Part shown: positions 31,052-43,141 of the stretch, one piece after another
Layout: each line of letters starts with the position of its first letter
Numbering within the stretch: position 1 is the first letter of the stretch
Assembly (NCBI GenBank): GCA_951799405.1
Contig: OX637353.1
Coordinates: forward strand, 3,348,001 to 3,412,000
Reading direction: 5' to 3'
From: Agapetus fuscipes
Lineage: Eukaryota > Arthropoda > Insecta > Trichoptera > Glossosomatidae
DNA: 64,000 bases
Program-made: the position numbers and the translations under genes
Notes under the pieces: model-generated
The model's database searches: none
What the model was told of the DNA's origin: nothing
Seen by the model: the letters and a program-made list of their open reading frames with translations, nothing else

Positions 31052-34000
31052 ACCCTGCCCATTATTTTGCTGGATCTGATTGCTATCGAAGAAGGTAATG
31101 AAATATAACTGTTTTACATGGATATTCCAAATTTGAAATTTTCTCGGCAGGCTATGCTACAAGCATCCCTTTCAACCAATAAAAAATAAAGCTAGCCCTG
31201 GCCCTAATAACGGCCATCTGACGTTTTAACTTTTTTGCTATTTTTAAATGTGTCAACCTCATTTTTAGAGCTGTAGGAAGTACCTTTCACTGTAACAATC
31301 TTCACACCACTGGTTAGATGAGTTTCTTATAGAATTTCTCATAAGAACTCATAGACTAAAACCATACGATAAACTAGAAAAATACAAAAGTACAGATTTA
31401 AAATACTTTTTTGCTTTTTCCCTAGTAACCCTGCCGGGTGACATCACAAATTTTCTGTCTATGGAATTTTAACATTACTTAATACATCATAAGATTTGGT
31501 AGGTAATGAGATCTAGCATAATTAATGCCTTAAAATGTATACTGATTTATTTTGCCTGTTTCTGAATATTTTTTTATTAGATTCGAGCATGGAGAGTGCT
31601 CCGCCCAGCCTGGGCCTGCCGGTGCCTGCGCTGGAGGACCTGCGCTGCATGTGCCAGTGGCTGAACACTGCGGGACAGAACGCCTACACTGGCCTGCTGG
31701 GCTCCGTGCGAGGAGGAGTTGTCTACAAGTCTCTGACGGCCCTCAAAGAACATCAGAGATCCAACAGCGGTGGAAGTATGCAGAGAAATTACATGGCACA
31801 CTCTCCCATGCCGGTAAGTCTTAGATACCATCATCATCATCATTATGATATTTGTTAGGCTTTGGTGGTTCACACAGTGAAAGTCTATTGTATTTATTTA
31901 AAAAAATAACACAGTTTTAATTCACTTACAATTTGAAAGGCTGCTCCTGAGGATACCTTTTTGAGGCGAAAATATTCGAGACAAAAAATAAAATTGTAAA
32001 TGAATTAAAACTGTGTTATTTTTTTCATCATAAACAGTGTTATTCATTAGAATTTTTAAACCAGATTTCTTTAGAGATCTTGTTTAATTTCTTGATTTAA
32101 TCTCAATTTACAAAAAAGGTGATTCATAAAAACTTTATAATTCAGTTTAACACTAAACGTGTTTCAAAACATGATCACATTTGTAAACCACCTCCGAGTA
32201 GGTTTATTTCGTTCTAAACTAGATCGACATACGCAAAATGGTGATCTTCCTCATTCCCCAGCTGATCGTAATGTACGAGATAAATTTCAGAATAAAAGAT
32301 TTATAAATCAAATAAGAGTTTCAGCAATTACAGTTACTTTAAAACAGGCCTGGCCAACCCGCGGCCCGCAGCGCCTGTACGTGCGGCCCGCGGTCATGTG
32401 TGATGATTTTTTTAAATTATGTAATTATATATATTTTTATTTAAGAACTTATATTACAATTTTAAAATCAAAACTACCCTAGAACTTTCCTAGTAAAAAC
32501 ACTATTTGACTGGACTAGAGATATTTTTCAGCGATTTGAGTTGCAGCGGCAACACATTTAAGCGTTAATGCGTAATATGGGGGTGCAATTTTGACAAAAT
32601 ATTGAATTTTTCCCGCAAAAACATTGTCGTGGAGGGGGGGGGGGGGAGGGTGGTAGCGACAGGTTTTTCATTAAACTTGCCATAAAAAAGGTGTCTTTAT
32701 TAACAAATTATTTCAATGTAAAGAATTATCTGGGTATTTATGAGATCAGTGACTTTTTCTGCCAGATCCGATTATGTTGCTTACTACATAAATACATTTT
32801 TTGTTGTTGGTTCAATGCGTGTTTTCTTTTCACATCTGTACCCTTAGTACGAGTTGCAAATCTTGAGTAATGTAAAGTTTACAGCAATTATTAAAGAGTG
32901 ATTTCCCCCAAAATCTGCCGTTTTTGTTTGTTTTAACTTGATTTCTTCTGTAACTCTTTCGCTAAGACCACAAAGTGTAAGAAACAAAAACGGCAGATTT
33001 TGGGAGAAATCACGCTTTAATATTTTCCGCAAACTTTACTTTTTTCAAGTTTTACAACTCGTACTTAGGGTACGTTGTCGTTTCGTTTTTTTTTTGTAAA
33101 ATGTTTGTATGTGTGGCCCTTGGGAAAATTTTAGGCCATCAATGCGGCCCGGGGTGCAATTTGGGTTGGCCAGGCCTGCTTTAAAACATTAGAATTTTAC
33201 ACTATAACAACAAATCTACGGCATGCAGCAACGAAACAAATATAAAAAGAGTGACCAATTTTGTAAAACTGTCACTTTTCTTGTAAATGAAGTATGAAGG
33301 CCCATCTTTGAGATTTATTTGTGATGCCTACAGCCAAAATCTGAAGCCACAATGAAGTCATGCTTTGAAAAATACTTGTTTCCATTTTTGGTTCATTCGA
33401 AGTCGCAGTCGACATGAGGACATGAGTTTGACAGCTGGAGTGTTGAGAAACGTTCGGGAGGGGGCGTTTACCCGAATGCTTCCGAGCGTCTCCGAAAGTT
33501 GTCAAAAACCATGCATAAACCCACAAAAACTTCAAAAACTTTCATAGACACCAAAATACCTACATAAATGTCGAGCATTTCGTATTTTTTCATACAGAAA
33601 AGGCTACCGGAAGTCTGTTTAAGCAGGATTCAGTAAACCAAAAAAAAAATTGCATGTATTTCGCTAATAAATCACCTTTTTTATTTTGGTTTAGCGGGCT
33701 GGTACAGATTTAAATTGGTTTCTCAAAATCTCGCACTAAACAGGTATGGGAAGAATCTAATGAATAACACTGTATGAGTTTAACAGCCCTGGGTATGCCT
33801 TGGCTGAATCCAGGATTCTCCGCCACTCTCCCCGGTCCATTGCCGTTGTTCTCTAGTCATGTATTTCTGTCTTTGCTGCATCTGCATTGACACTGCCCAT
33901 CCATGGCATTTTTGACTTTCCTGGTCTCCTTCGGCCTTGCGGTGATGATAGTGTTGGGCATTTATTACCTCGCTGTCTTACCAATTTGTTTTTTATTTTA

Positions 34001-37000
34001 AATATTTTACAATGGAGTCAAAACAAAGCTCCAAATTTTACTTTATTCTTTGCACAAGTCTAGGTAACTACGGTCCATAGCAACCAATAACTTAGCATTT
34101 TCTCCAGCAACCTGGTAGGGTGATATCACATTTTTACCCAATTTGTTGTTCTGACTCCATTATGGCTTAAAAGAAGAAAATATATTCAAAATTATCCTCG
34201 TCCAACGTCTTTCATCATATAATATGCCAATAGTCATATTTTTTTATCTTTCTTGTCTTTGACCACACTATAGGGTATTTTCACATTTTTCTTTTTTTCG
34301 TGATTTAAATTCGTTTATGCTTTATTAGCCTTAAACTTCTTGAATTTTAATTTTAGTTGTATTTTTTAGCAAAGTTATAAGCATTTTAAGATCGATTTTT
34401 GAATTTTCGCGCCAAAACGCTACTAGATGAAATTTTCTCGCGTGACGTCACGGTCTTGTAAACATCGCCGAATCAACTGACAGCCCACACATTCATGTCA
34501 TTCAAACATCGCTTTTTCATGTTTACACCGTTGAGGCTGTTGTTTTTTCAAGAAGTTAGTGTGTTTCTTTAAAAACATTTCATTTGTTTCTGTTGTTTTC
34601 ATTTGTTTCTGTTGTCAACAACACATGTAAACGGAGTATGGAATGTCAATAAAAGAATGTGACGTCAACATATGACGTCACAGCACCGGAAATAGAAGAA
34701 GCAGATCTCATATCCGTTTAAAAACTTGTCCAAATTTCTATATTTTCTTTTTTAAATATAAAATCGAAAAATTATTTTCGGCTTCAAATCAACATATTAT
34801 TATTTGATTTTTTGAAATCTATCAAAATAATATACTTTTTATCATATTCCTCACTATTGCAAATACCCTATTATGTTTAAATATTTTTCTTTGTATTCAG
34901 TTATAAATAATACTAATTTAAACTTATTTACTAGTTGGTCCTAGTGGACGAGGTGTAGTCAATGATAATGGGCGACACCTGATAGCTTTGTGTGCAGAGC
35001 ACAGCCTTTTTGCATCAAACACATGGTTTCGACATAAGGATGTGCATCTGTACACAAGGCAGATTGTGGGAAGTCGCACAATCATTGACTACATCTGTGT
35101 GGATGAAAGACTGAGAGGAGCCGTAAGAGATAGCCGTGTCTATCGTGGGCCTGAAATAGGCAGTGACCACTATCTCTTATGCGCTAAAATAATGATTGGA
35201 GAAGTAAGAAAGAAGAAACGTAAGAAGAAAGTAAGAAAGCCAAGAATAAAAGTTGAAAGTCTGAGTGATGAAAACGTGAAAGTGAAGTATAAATCAGAAA
35301 TACAAAAAAAGTTAAGTGTGAATGAACTTGAAAAGAATGTGAATGAAAAAGATATTGAAAGCATGTGGAAGGATATGAAAGAAAACATGATTGAATGTGC
35401 TCGAAAAGTATGTGGAGAAACGAAAGGTGGAAGATTGAAAGGGGATGCCTGGTGGAATGCTAAAGTAAAAGAGGCTGTGAAAGTAAAGAAGGAATGTTAC
35501 AAAAAGTGGCTGAACGACAGAAATGATAGAAAGCTAGAAGATGAATATAAGATAGCCAAGCGAATGGCGAAGAATGTAGTTTATGAAAGCAAAGCGAATG
35601 AACAGAGAAAGATTGATGAAAAAATGAACAGAAGTTTCACCGACAGTAGGAAGGAATTCTGGAGATGGGTCGGTGCCTTTAGGAATAAAGATTCTGCATT
35701 GACCACCCCAGGAATCAAAAGTGCTGTTGGTGAGATGGTATGGGAGAATGATGAAGTATGTAAGAGATAGAAAGAATATTTTGAAGGGATTTTTGGTCGT
35801 GGCGAAAGAATTTTGTTTAGAAAAATGACAGAAGAGAATGAATTTAGGATTTTGAAAGAAGAAATAAAAGGATCTATTGAATGTTTGAAGAATGGAAAGT
35901 CTGCTGGGTTTGATGGAATAAATGGTGAAATGTTGAAAGCAGGAGGTGAATGCGTGATAGATTGGATGTACGAATTATGTAAGCTTTGTGTGAATGCAGG
36001 AGTAGTACCGATGGATTGGAGGAAGGCAGTCATTGTTCCCATTTACAAAGGTAAAGGGGACAAAAAAGACTGTCAGAACTTCAGACCAATCAGTCTACTC
36101 AGTATACCAGGAAAAGTCTTCTGTAAGGTGATTATAAAAAATGTGATTCTGACTACTAGTGAAAGGATTTCCGATATACAGTCCGGCTTTATGGCCGGTA
36201 GAGGCTGTGTTGATCAGATTTTTACTCTACGACAACTTGTTGAAAAACAATTGTCGGTGAGGCGGAAGCTGTTCACGGCCTTTGTAGATCTGGAAAAGGC
36301 TTTTGACTCAGTGGACAGAGGTATGTTATGGGATGTTTTGAAAGCATACGGAGTGAATGGGGCTCTCCTTGGTGCGGTGCATGCAAACTATGAAAATAGT
36401 AAGGCATGTGTCCGTATTGATGGTGAGTATAGTGAGTGGTTTGAAGTGTATAAGGGTGTGAGGCAAGGATGTGTGATGAGTCCATGGCTATTTAACATAG
36501 TTATGGACAAGTGTGTCAGGGATGCTAGACTTAATGATTGTGGATTGATGATAGGAGAGAGCAAAGTGAGTGTTCTACTGTATGCAGATGATGCAGTTCT
36601 TGTATCTGATCCTGCAGTAGAATTGCAAACAATGCTCTCTAGATTGAATGAAGCTTTGTTAGGTAACCATCTGAAGTTGAATGCAAGTAAGACGAAAGTA
36701 TTGATTTTTGAAAGAGATGATGAAAGTATGAATTATGAATTTAAAATTAATGGAATGAATGTTGATGTCATAAATGAGTTTGTATACCTGGGAAGTAAGT
36801 TTGAAAAAGATGGAAGAATGACCGGTGAATTTGAAAGAAGAGTAATGAAGGGCAGGTGTGTACTGGGTGCCACAGCTTGTATCGCCAAAAATCAAAACAT
36901 ATCTAAAAATGCTCGATTGGCGGTACGCAGTGGCATACTTTTACCCACCTTGATGTATGGAAGCGAGGCCTGGACGGTGAATGAAAGTGAAATTAGTAAA

Positions 37001-40000
37001 GTCCATACTGTTGAAATGGACTTTCTAAGAAGTATGATTGGGAAAAAACGGAGTGACAGGGTGAGGAATGATTTTGTAAGAGAAGAATGTGGTGCAAGAG
37101 AAAGTGTGAAAGTGAAGATTAAAAGAAGTTTGTTAAGATGGTTTGGGCATATGGAGAGAATGAATGAGGAAAGACTGACGAAGAAAGTATATGTTGGTAG
37201 AATAGATGGATGTCGTGGTAGAGGAAGACGGAGAAAGGTATGGATGGACCAAATATCCGAAATTGCGAATGAATGGAATATCCAGAGTCATAATAAAAGA
37301 AGAGCTTGTATGAAGAAGGTTATGACTCTGGAGGAAATGAAAGAAGTATGTAAGGATAGAAAGAAATGGCGGTTGATCTGTGATGTTGGCGGCTAGGGTT
37401 TGTTAAAGTAAAATTGGTTTTTATGATTTAGTTTTTTATGTCCATGTATATATTATAATTTATTGATTTTAAAAATGTAATTTGTCATGTATGTTCCTTG
37501 ACTTATAGGTTGTTATGTGGCTGACCACCCATACTGTAAAAAATTGGTTCACTTTGCCAATGTCACCCCTGTTTCAGGGAAGGACGGCAAGAGTTGCAAG
37601 GCTTATGTTCATTTGAGATTGGGTTTTTATATTGTAGGTCCACATGTGGCATGTGTTAGCGCGAAATTATACATGTCTGCTTGTGGGAATGCATTTAATA
37701 TAAATCTTAAATGATATATATATCTTTGCAGCTTAGATTAGATTAGATTAGATTACTATGTGATGGACTTATTTCACTCTTTGTAAAATTATAATTGTCT
37801 AATGAACATGAAATACATTCTTTTCATTTGTTTCAGAAGACAAAATTAGTCCATAGAACTGAAAGTACTGCCCGCAAAACATCCAGTAGGATTCACAAAG
37901 CGTAAGAATAAAATTCATCAAATTGAATCATTCAAAGTTCTAGTGTTGCTCAAAAATTTTTAGAATCATGATTTTTAATTTTGTAGGCTTGAAAAACGTG
38001 CAAATAAGATGTTTTTGAAGGCTTCTCAAACTTTAGAGCATTCCACAGGATTGACCCTTGGACCAAGAAGAAGTGCCTCCCATACAGGTATCTAGTTTTG
38101 ACATTCATTCAATGAAATTGGAAATATCTGCAGCTTTTCTATTTAAAAGCTGTGTATGAGAAACAGGAAGGTTTTCTTCATTGCAAAACATTGTACGCAG
38201 AATAATTGTGCTAGAAGAAATGCACGTCATTGTGCGGCCCCTAGTGCTGCGCCACCCCGGCCCCTATGGGCTAACAAAGATCTAAAGCTTTAGTAACTGC
38301 TCTCACCTGCTGGTGCTGCTTGCAAAACTTTGTACACACTACACACTATAATGAAAGTTAATAGAATACAGGGCAAAAACATTCATTCATGCTCGACCCA
38401 TCAACTCGCTAACATCTCTCAGCAAACCAGCCCCGCAACTCGTTGCGGAGCAGTCAATGTATCTCGCTGAAGTGCTGCGCATTTACCTCTGGCAGCAAAT
38501 TGTAGAGAAAATATTTTATTATCCTAGTTTTAAGAATAAATATATGGATCTATATTTTTAAGTAACTCTATCACTCCCAATGTATCTGATTGATACTGGC
38601 CTCTAGCTTAAATATTTGATAAAGTTGTTTGAAATTGTCATTGTTCAGAGGGAGAGGATTGGAGTGGGGGAGCTGAACAAGACATGGAGCAGTACTTGGA
38701 GCTGGTTATGGGTCTACACAGACTTATGAAAGCAGAACAATTACTGCTAGTGGGGCTGGTCCCTCTATCTCAACAACACACTGTATTTGAAAGTATTGTA
38801 AGAGATGCTCTTGACCTTGTGGTACAAGATGGTGAGGTGAATATCTCCTATCCAGTCAAACTTAATCGCTTTAAATGGTTTATGAATTGCCCTAATTATT
38901 AATGTACTTTCTAGAATATTGCATCTAGAGCTAAGAAGTGCATGGGTCGACATGATTTTGGATCAGTTTTGATTGTTTTTCCAATACTAAAGCAGCTTTT
39001 AGCTCTGAAACCAGAATTTGAGAGAACAGTGGAGCATTGTGATATAAATGTCAAATCAAAGTTCACCTCAATATTAACAACGCTGCACACCACTGTGAGT
39101 ACATGAGCTAAATCTTATTGTTTATTTTCAAAGTTATACGCAGAAGTTATGACAGTGTGAATCAAAAGGAAAAAATTGTTACAGGGTGTTAAAGCTCTAG
39201 AAGATTTTATTGAAGGAGTTAAGTCGGACAGCGGAGTTCTACCAGTGGATGGCACTGTTCATGAACTAACTACTCATGTTCTTGTTTTTCTTGATCAACT
39301 TTTGGACTATGCAGATACAATTGGTAAATACAATTTTAAATTTCCTTAGTTTTTCATTGAATATGTGTAACTGAATTGTCATTTTTATTTCAGGTGGAGT
39401 CCTATCACAGGAAACTGTATATGTGAATTCCCTAGCTTTACTCCCATGTTATACACAAATTGCTTCAAACAAAGAAGCTAAAGCAAGAGCTCTGCTTGCC
39501 ATCTACATAAGTAATATTCCTCTTATTGTTTTTAATTAACATATTTTCTTTTATTTATTGCTTAAATGTTTATTTAAATGTGATTTTGTATATTTTGTTT
39601 TTTCAGGAAAAGTTTTGAGGCAGTTGAATTTAACCCTGATGAGTAAGAGTGAGCAATACAGTGATTATGCCCTGCGAGCTCTTTTTAGACTCAACAATTA
39701 TCATTATTTACTAATGGTAATCAAAATTAATTATCTAAAACGTAGTTTTATTTTCACAATATTTTTTTATACCTCGAGCACTTTCGACTTTCAATACTCA
39801 GGTCATTATCAAGAGTAATGTATGTCAAATTAAAATTATTAAGAAAAAACCATAGATCAAAATTATATAAATTCAAATAAATAGGTATAAGTAGGTACAA
39901 TAAAGATGAACTTAATTTAAATTAAACATAACAGTCAAAAATTAAAGAAATTTAAAAGAAAGAAAACATAAAATACTTAATATACCTATAATAATTATAA

Positions 40001-41643
40001 TAAATTAATTCAAACATCCAAGGGTCAAAAAATAAAAATATTTTACAAACAAAACATTTCATAGTGCCTACTACACTAATAAAAACCTAGGCAAAATGAT
40101 ATACATACAACCACAAGGATAGTAACAACAACATGGATGGTGGCGGAGTATACAGTATTTTGTGTGCAGACTGCGACTCTGTGTATGTTGGACAGACCTC
40201 AAGATCAATTAATGTAAGATTCAAGGAGCATAATAGGGCATTTAGAGGTCTGTCTGGATATTCCGAAATGGCGGATCATTGCATCAAAAATGACCATACC
40301 TTTGGCATTGACGATGTAAGAGTTCTGCACTCGGAATGTAAATACAGGCAACTAAATGCCCTAGAAACAATTGAAATTCATAAATGTAAGCAGAATGGCC
40401 ATATTGTAAATATTCAAATCCCTCTAGCTTCCTCCCTGCTCATTGCTCCTTTCCGCAATCTGCCATAGCCCAAACCCTTTAATTTTACTTTTATTCTTTG
40501 ACATTTTGTTATTATTATTATTTGTCTTTTTGTGTTGACTCGATAATTTTATTTGTGCTTTAAACATTTTATTTTTTGACCCTTGGATGTTTAAAATTAA
40601 TTATTATCATTTAGGAATAGGTAACCCTTTGATGCCTATCTGCATGTTGATAGAATGAAAGTACAAAAATTTGTCCCCCTCATGTGAGGCACACTCAAGT
40701 CCCATCAATTATCCAATTTCTAAATCGCCTTTTTAATTTCTATATGAAAAAACTTTCCCATAATTAACACTTTGTTTACAACATTGAACTATTGAAGAAG
40801 TACAGAAATTTTCTCAGAAAGGTTGATTTTCTCAATGTGCCATTTTTTGCATTAAAGACTGAAATTATTCAATAACCTTGTATTATATATTTCATTCACA
40901 TTATTTTTCCTAGGGACTTCAACGCTCTCAATTATTAGAAGTGCTGACATTATCGGAGCCCAACTGTGAACAAAACTATAGAGAAATGATTCAAGAACAT
41001 AAAGCTGGTTACCTGAGAAGGTATGCTATCATTCACTTCCTCAATAAATCCCCACTAAATCCCAAAGACTATCAATTTCAATAAGTAATTTATCAATGAC
41101 TGTGATACGAGTATTAGTATGCTTTTATATTAATTTGTATTTTTTTTGCCAAGGTACATTCAATTTATGTTTCATATAAATATTTGTTTCTTTTTAGCTG
41201 GAACAAAATACTTGCATACATATCTCTTGGAGATGAAGAGTTGTCCGCTTTAAAACTAAAAGACAAAGACAGAGCAGCCATCAAAGAAAAATTCTCAGTA
41301 AAAATATTATTTGCATTATCGATTCAGCACTATTCTATAATTCTTTTCATTAACAATGTAAGTACCTATGTCAATTTAAAATACAAATGGTTTATTTTTG
41401 TTTTAGAATTTCAACAAAGAAATGGAGGAAGCTGTTAAAGTTCAGCGAAGCTATTCCATTCCGGATTTAGAACTACGGGAATCACTGAAGAGAGATAATA
41501 AAGAGACACTTTTACCTAAATACACACTGTTCTATGATACGTACGCGAATGTGTCTTTTTCCAAAAATCCTGAGAAATATGTCAAGTATAATTCCACACA
41601 AATTGCTGCACAATTGGACAGATTCTTCGATGTAGCTGCTTAA
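31052..41643 (+). CDS. Exo70: Exocyst complex component 7 (Exo70), 3' twelve exons
   Basis: Exo70 is the exocyst subunit that binds PI(4,5)P2 at the plasma membrane and helps tether secretory vesicles. Exons by GT..AG and reading phase: (gap)-31094, 31581-31813, 37837-37901, 37987-38087, 38649-38836, 38915-39094, 39185-39323, 39394-39510, 39607-39716, 40914-41020, 41198-41297, 41407-41643 (stop TAA). All joins keep frame. Family blocks seen include LLDLIAIEE at the gap edge, WLNTAGQNAY and LKEHQ in exon 2, DGENI at the exon 5-6 join, HDFGSVLIVFPIL, DGTVHEL, NNYHYLL, LKDKDRAAIKEKF, and C-terminal FSKNPEKYVKY with LDRFFD. The first ~half of the N-terminal region is missing because of the gap. 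Intron 2 (6 kb) and the intron at 39717-40913 are filled with transposons. A possible AATAAA signal lies near 41766. Confidence 0.93.
31901..32024. repeat. 34-bp inverted repeat around a CTGA..GAAA core (Penelope-like end?)
   Basis: Arms 31901-31934 and 31991-32024 differ by one base. The interior reads CTGAGGA (31947) then GGCGAAA (~31976), with a short CCT/AGG stem between. This CTGANGA..GAAA layout recalls the hammerhead-like ends of Penelope-like elements. It lies in Exo70 intron 2. Confidence 0.5.
32345..33178. mobile_element. hAT-type MITE, TSD CTTTAAAA
   Basis: 834 bp with inverted ends CAGGCCTGGCCAACCC, flanked by the perfect 8-bp duplication CTTTAAAA (32337-32344, 33179-33186), diagnostic of the hAT superfamily. 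No transposase. A G-run occurs at ~32633-32646. A second palindromic element lies inside at ~32838-33074. Confidence 0.93.
32838..33074. mobile_element. Nested palindromic MITE
   Basis: Imperfect inverted halves: GTACCCTTAGTACGAGTTG at the left and CAACTCGTACTTAGGGTAC at the right, with a second inner pair around AAAACGGCAGATTTTGGG. Flanking TA is consistent with a mariner-type insertion. It is nested in the hAT MITE. Confidence 0.6.
33187..34270. other. Exo70 intron 2, unrecognised part
   Basis: AT-rich intron sequence. Holds one copy of the dispersed AGCAACCT..GTGATATCACA motif at ~34103-34133. No coding exon resembling Exo70. Confidence 0.5.
34273..34868. mobile_element. GGGTATTT MITE, copy 2, in Exo70 intron 2
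   Basis: 596 bp, same family as 28560-29154, with TA on both sides (34271-34272, 34869-34870) and ends GGGTATTTTCACA / TTGCAAATACCC. Confidence 0.75.
34937..37396 (+). pseudogene. RTE-type retrotransposon ORF in Exo70 intron 2, one internal stop
   Basis: Same element class as 24175-26646 but a different lineage. The frame runs from 34937 with one TAG at 35768-35770, where copy 1 has a tryptophan codon (NRWKEYFE). The endonuclease end has IDYICVDER and SDHYLL (~35162). RT has PIYKGKGDKKDCQNFRPISLL (~36038), AFVDLEKAFDSVD (~36280), GVRQGCVMSPWLFN (~36455) and YADD (~36587). The C-terminus has RWFGHMERM and CRGRGRRRK. It is 5'-truncated in the endonuclease, on the same strand as the host gene. 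Its 3' UTR is the dispersed repeat at 37500-37757. Confidence 0.9.
37500..37757 (+). repeat. RTE 3' UTR = dispersed ~260-bp repeat, ends (TTAGA)n
   Basis: Follows the RT stop codon by ~100 bp and ends in four TTAGA units (~37735-37755), the typical microsatellite tail of RTE elements. It ends 80 bp before Exo70 exon 3. The 49362-49640 copy shares ~20 bp further upstream (tcatgtatgttccttgac), which supports the UTR reading. Confidence 0.85.
39765..40620. mobile_element. Penelope-like element remnant in an Exo70 intron
   Basis: Contains a GIY-YIG endonuclease fragment (40133-40468) and, at 39770-39812 on the minus strand, a CTGAGTATTGAAAGTCGAAAG stretch like Penelope termini. Inverted pieces 40011-40046 and 40561-40594 (catccaagggtcaaaaaataaaa) flank the coding remnant. 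No RT is present, so it is a deletion derivative. Confidence 0.7.
40133..40468 (+). pseudogene. GIY-YIG endonuclease fragment of a Penelope-like element
   Basis: About 110 codons. GVYSILCADCDSVYVGQTSR is the GIY-YIG core with its following Arg-containing helix; KEHNRAF and the downstream HCIKNDHTF and LNALETIEIHK blocks match the endonuclease domain that follows RT in Penelope-like elements. There is no credible start codon context and no RT upstream. It lies between Exo70 exons at 39716 and 40914, so it is intronic debris rather than an exon. Confidence 0.8.
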
Positions 41644-41920
41644 TTTTTTATTGATACATGCTAAGAACTCCTGTAGACCTGAGTTTTTTTTGTTTTAGAT
41701 ATTAAAACAGCTGTTTATTTTATGATTTAGGTATAATATAATCCAGTACTTTTTAATATTCATTTAATAAAAGGTTTATTCTTAGTGAATTTTTTTGATG
41801 TAATTAATATGATATATACATTGATTTAAATAAAATATATAGATGTAGCATTAGCGTATATATCCGATCCACATCATTGTTGCCCTAAATGATAGTGTAC
41901 GCCCCATTTGCAATCAGTTG

Positions 41921-43133
41921 CAGACCCCGTTCACAAGTATTTTGCTACTGGTTACCCTGTTTTATAATTCGGAAGCCATATTGTAATCGATCTATGGTAC
42001 GCGGAATGTATGGTTATGAGTAAGGAGGAAGGGGAAGAGGTCGTTTTTTAAACTGAAATCAGAATGAGCGTAAATAAATTTGAATTAATAATTTATATTT
42101 ACTGTTATTCATGTAAAAAAAGAGTTTAAGCGCCAATAAACTTTATTTTGTTTAGTATTTATTAAATTGCTCATTTTTTATTAAAAAAAAACTGATGAAA
42201 AAATATTTTATAATGATGGTTGAACTGTGTGTAGGATTTTGGCCCGGAGCGCCACCCTACTCTGTGGGCGCCACAAACGTCAAGCGTATTTGAAATTAAC
42301 TGTTGTATTTTCACTATTATTGAAGAGTGTAGAGATTAATGAAATCAAGAAGACTCCAGTGGCCGGACACGTAGCACGTGCAGAAGACTCCAGGATTATC
42401 AGAACTGTCTTGGATGGTGCCCCCTCAGGCGTTAGACCACTCGGGACGTAGGATGCGGTGGGCAGAGAACGTCGAAGCCAACGCCGAAGTTTTGGGAGTG
42501 AGGCAATTATGGAGGGAAGCAGCACAAGGCAGAGTGGTGCAGGTGTCCCTGAACCTTGAAGGCTGTCGGCTGATGAGCCGAAGAAAGTGAAATTAAAGTG
42601 TATAGATTTCATATTATAAACATTTCCGGTCCTCAGGCCATCATCAGGGGACAATCATCAGGGATCCAAAACTTTTGCAAGAAATACAGATACAGAATGC
42701 CAGTGTCCTTGACAATAGACAGGTGCCTATTTGATTGTGTACCTACGTTTATTTTTGCCATATCATTTGTGTTTTTTACATTGAGGTTTTTTTAATTAAT
42801 TTTTTTCTTTACAGTGTGTATTTTTGTGATTGTATGACTAATCTTTCTAGAATAAATAAATATTGTGCAAAATATAAGCGTTTTATTTTGACAGCTTAAA
42901 GCAACAATAATAATATTAATAAATAATATCATGGCAGATAATAATATATGATTATAGTGGTGTGAGTGTAGCCGCGTGCCGCGTGTATATACACACATGC
43001 ATACAAGATCAAAGTCCAATACGCAGAATGTATGGAAGGGAAGTAAGAAGGCGAGGAAGGGAGGTTTCAAAGTACGTACCTACCCCTAAGCCATAGAGTA
43101 GCTTCTCTAAGTACCTATACACTATACTCTGTG
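41921..43133. mobile_element. 1.2-kb element with 8-bp TSD (hAT-like?), copy 1
   Basis: 1,213 bp from CAGACCCCGTTC to TACTCTGTG, flanked by ATCAGTTG on both sides (41913-41920, 43134-43141). Copy 2 (54845-56086) has the same ends and a different 8-bp duplication, so these are true termini. Terminal inverted repeats are weak (CAGA.. versus CACAGAG..). The 8-bp duplication and CA ends suggest hAT. It carries part of a non-LTR retrotransposon C-terminus (42340-42590). It starts 278 bp after the Exo70 stop. Confidence 0.75.
42340..42590 (+). pseudogene. C-terminal fragment of an RTE-like ORF inside the 1.2-kb element
   Basis: The frame around 42440-42560 reads RRMRWAENVEANAEVLGVRQLWREAAQGR, preceded in another frame by GHVARAEDSRI. 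This has the look of the C-terminal region of non-LTR retrotransposon ORF2 proteins (GH.aR.ed..., RPr.RW.d.v..D...lgv..wr..AqdR). Frameshifted and truncated. The same piece recurs at ~55310-55550 in copy 2. Confidence 0.6.
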
Positions 43134-43141
43134 ATCAGTTG

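Noticed and set aside
30805..31062. ORF spanning the N gap
   Set aside because: Made almost wholly of unknown residues. It is an artefact of translating N.
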